DNA from: Rhizobium sp.
GTDB lineage: Bacteria; Pseudomonadota; Alphaproteobacteria; Rhizobiales; Rhizobiaceae
Assembly: GCA_019739215.1 (NCBI GenBank)
Contig: JAHHDR010000034.1
Coordinates: 183,780-247,779, forward strand
DNA length: 64,000 nucleotides
Reading direction: 5' to 3'
Shown: one piece after another, positions 60,612 through 64,000 of the stretch
How the letters are laid out: every line of letters starts with the position of its first letter
Numbering within the stretch: position 1 is the first letter of the stretch
Notes under the pieces: generated by a model
What the model saw: only the letters and a program-made list of their open reading frames with translations
Told to the model about the DNA's origin: nothing
Database searches by the model: none
Position numbers and translations under genes: made by a program

Positions 60612-61695
60612 CAGAGGTCGGACTGGGACGCGATCGACTTCTGGGCGCCCTCGGCCTCATAGGCGCGCACGATGCGCGCCACAAGCGGATGGCGGACGAC
60701 GTCGACATCCCTGAACCTCACGACCGTGACGCCCTCGACGCCGTTGAGGATCTCGAGCGCCTCGACAAGACCCGACTTCACGCCGCGCGGCAGGTCCACC
60801 TGGCTCGGATCGCCGGTCACGATCATGCGGCCGTTCTCGCCCAGCCGGGTGAGGAACATCTTCATCTGCATGGCCGTGGTGTTCTGCGCCTCGTCGAGAA
60901 TGACGGCGGCATTGGCGAGCGTGCGGCCGCGCATGAAGGCGAGCGGCGCGATCTCGATCACGCCGGCGGTGATGGCACGTTCCACCTTGTCGCCGGGCAT
61001 CATGTCATAAAGCGCGTCATAGAGCGGGCGGAGATAGGGATCGACCTTCTCCTTCATGTCGCCGGGCAGGAAGCCGAGGCGCTCGCCGGCTTCGACGGCG
61101 GGGCGCGACAGGATGATGCGATCGACCGCACCGCGTTCGAGCAACATGGCTGCATGGGCGACAGCGAGATAGGTCTTGCCGGTACCGGCCGGGCCGATGC
61201 CGAAGACGAGTTCCGATCGCTCCAGGGCGCGCATGTAGACGTCCTGCGTCGGCGTGCGGGCATGGATCGTCTTCTTGCGGGTCGAGATCTGGCCCATGGT
61301 CAGCTTGGCCTTCTTCTCCAGTGCGGGAAACACCAGTTGGTCGTCCGCGGCCTGGGCCATGCGGATCGCGCCCTCGACGTCGGAAGCCTCGATCGGAGAC
61401 CCCTTCTGCAGCCGATCATAGAGATAGTCCAGGGTTCGGCGGGCGAGGTTGGTGGCGCTGACGTCGCCGGAAATGGCGACGGAATTGCCGCGCGCCCGCG
61501 CCTCGATCTTGAGCCGGTCCTCGATCAGCTTGAGGTTCTGGTCGAACTGGCCGAAAAGCTCGCTGGCGAGACGGTTGTTTTCGAAGGTCAGAACAAAATG
61601 ATTGGCGTCTGTCCGGCTGGGCTGGCGCTCTTTGGTCGACACCGCTTCTGGTCTGTTCAAACCGTCCTGCTCCTGTCTGTCGCCCGGCCTGCGCT

Positions 61696-61699
<4 letters not shown>
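60611..61699 (-). CDS. phoH: PhoH family ATPase
   Basis: 362 residues. A KH-like N-terminal region (about 35-100) precedes the PhoH ATPase with Walker [11 protein letters not shown] (167-176), [18 protein letters not shown], Walker B ILDEAQN and [10 protein letters not shown]. Despite the name it is not a Pho regulon gene here; PhoH proteins are RNA-associated ATPases/helicases that often pair with ybeY. The start overlaps the miaB stop by four bases (ATGA). Confidence 0.95.
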
Positions 61700-63090
<1,391 letters not shown>

Positions 63091-63147
63091 GCGGGCTCTT
63101 TAGAACATCTCGGGAGCTTACTCAACGGCCCGCCGAAAACAGGCCCA

Positions 63148-63936
63148 TCATCGCCCGCGCAGGCTCTTCTCGAGCATGTCCCGCAGCTGCTCGCGCACGA
63201 AGCCGCTGACATGCTTGCGGCTGGTGCCGGCCATGACCTCCACCGTGTCGCCGAAGCGGACATCGACGTCGATCGCGCCGGCCCTGAGGATGCCAACGAG
63301 ATGCGGCATCAGCGCGACATCGCCGGGCCAGGCCGCGATCGGGCGGTGGAAATGCCCCATCGCCATGCCCTGGATGCGGGTATAGGCAATGGCGACGGGC
63401 TGGACATGCACCACCCGGTCGGGCGCCAGGTGGGCGGCGGAAGACGCGGCGGCGAAGAGCGAGGACTTGATCTCGCCGAGCCGGTTTCCATCGGTCGTGG
63501 TTCCCTCGGGAAACAGCACCACCGTCTCGCCTGCATTGAGCCGCGCCGCCATCTCGTCCGCCTGCTCCCGTGTCTGGCGGCGCTCCTCGCGCTTGATGAA
63601 GATCGACCGCTGCAGCCGGGCGAGAACGCCGAAGACCGGCCAATCCCGCACCTCGGCCTTGGCGACGAAGGTCGCATCGACGACAGAGGCCAGCACCAGG
63701 ATGTCGAGCCAGGAGGAATGGTTGGCCGCCAGCATCAGCGGCCGTCGCCGCTCGGCTTGGCCATGAACATGGACCCTGACGCCGATGGCCCAGAGCGTGA
63801 ACTTGTGCCAGATGCGCGGCAGGCGGTTGCGCCAGGGATGGCGCAGCCAGAGCAGCAGCAAATGCAGGGGAAACAGGATCAGCGAAATCAGGATGACGGC
63901 CCCGACCGCCAGCCAGAGCCGGATCCAGGCGATCAC
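63148..63936 (-). CDS. 1-acyl-sn-glycerol-3-phosphate acyltransferase (PlsC family)
   Basis: 262 residues. An N-terminal membrane helix spans residues 4-30, then the acyltransferase motif NHSSWLD (H73, D78) and the glycerophosphate-binding LFPEGTTTDG near 140. It transfers an acyl chain to lysophosphatidate or a related lysolipid at the inner membrane. The start is GTG 63936, in a four-base overlap (GTGA) with the upstream fur stop. The miaB gene follows. Confidence 0.9.
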   Translation of the reverse strand: MIAWIRLWLAVGAVILISLILFPLHLLLLWLRHPWRNRLPRIWHKFTLWAIGVRVHVHGQAERRRPLMLAANHSSWLDILVLASVVDATFVAKAEVRDWPVFGVLARLQRSIFIKREERRQTREQADEMAARLNAGETVVLFPEGTTTDGNRLGEIKSSLFAAASSAAHLAPDRVVHVQPVAIAYTRIQGMAMGHFHRPIAAWPGDVALMPHLVGILRAGAIDVDVRFGDTVEVMAGTSRKHVSGFVREQLRDMLEKSLRGR

Positions 63937-64000
63937 GGATCGTCCTTCTTGAGCGGCACGCCGTAAAGCTCCAGCCGATGATCCACGAGCCGGAAGCCGT
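63933..64000 (-). CDS. fur: Fur/Mur family metal regulator, C-terminal fragment (cut by window edge)
   Basis: The last 22 complete codons read GFRLVDHRLELYGVPLKKDDP before TGA (63935-63933). This closely matches the C-terminus I know for the Fur-type manganese-responsive regulator Mur of rhizobia. The rest lies outside the window. The stop overlaps the plsC start, and fur-plsC-miaB is a familiar rhizobial order. Confidence 0.75.
   Translation of the reverse strand, partial: GFRLVDHRLELYGVPLKKDDP

Overview
The window is high-GC chromosomal DNA from an alphaproteobacterium of the order Rhizobiales. This rests on gcrA with clustered GANTC (CcrM) sites, a Fur/Mur C-terminus ending in LYGVPLKKDDP, the smoCEFGKS-mtlK polyol locus, the fur-plsC-miaB-phoH-ybeY-corC chain, and the argF-argD-gcrA-pho neighbourhood, all of which I know from Sinorhizobium/Agrobacterium relatives. 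I cannot name the species. I see no insertion sequence, prophage, CRISPR array or rRNA operon.

Layout. 1-2.6 kb: arginine synthesis (argD-argF) with the N-terminus of hslO. 2.9-3.5 kb: gcrA. 3.5-12.9 kb: phosphate block, made of an EEP-family phosphodiesterase, a frameshifted ppk2, phoR, and a Pho-box-driven pstSCAB-phoU-phoB. 12.9-18.2 kb: a membrane-anchored protein of unknown function, a nitronate monooxygenase, tRNA-Thr(CGT), an orphan serralysin-like protease and galM. 18.3-29 kb: hbdA and etfBA, rhomboid protease, a Tad-like protein, cobalamin adenosyltransferase, HIG1 protein, SDR, YihY, gluQ, a DMT exporter and a DUF3108 protein. 29-30.1 kb: rpmB and a queuosine-precursor transporter.

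30.2-35.3 kb is a deoxyribose-type unit (two-domain ALDH, deoC, DeoR repressor, HpcH/HpaI aldolase) with tandem operator-like repeats in front of deoC. 35.4-46.8 kb holds a ferredoxin-reductase-like flavoprotein and the sorbitol/mannitol operon smoC-smoEFGK-smoS-mtlK, extended by a HAD phosphatase and an FGGY kinase. 47-49.5 kb has a class I glutamine amidotransferase with a frameshifted C-terminus, a candidate structured small RNA with its own terminator, and recF. 49.5-51.3 kb is a fecR-sigma factor-VOC operon.

51.4-57 kb is a divergent locus for cyclic amino acids. It has pxpB-pxpC-dadA-like-proline racemase family on the minus strand, and pxpA, a biotin carrier protein and a degenerate second carrier that lacks the biotin lysine on the plus strand. 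A perfect 14-bp palindrome lies between the two arms, and no biotin carboxylase gene is present. 57-58.9 kb is a DGPF (YciI) protein plus an ECF42-type sigma factor. 58.9-64 kb is the conserved corC-ybeY-phoH-miaB-plsC-fur chain, read on the minus strand.

The least conventional parts are the pxp/hydroxyproline locus with its lysine-less carrier, the candidate RNA before recF, the fecR-sigma-VOC operon, the ECF42 pair with a matching promoter, the terminator-like hairpin in the argD leader, and two one-base frameshifts (ppk2 and the amidotransferase) that are either real decay or sequencing errors.
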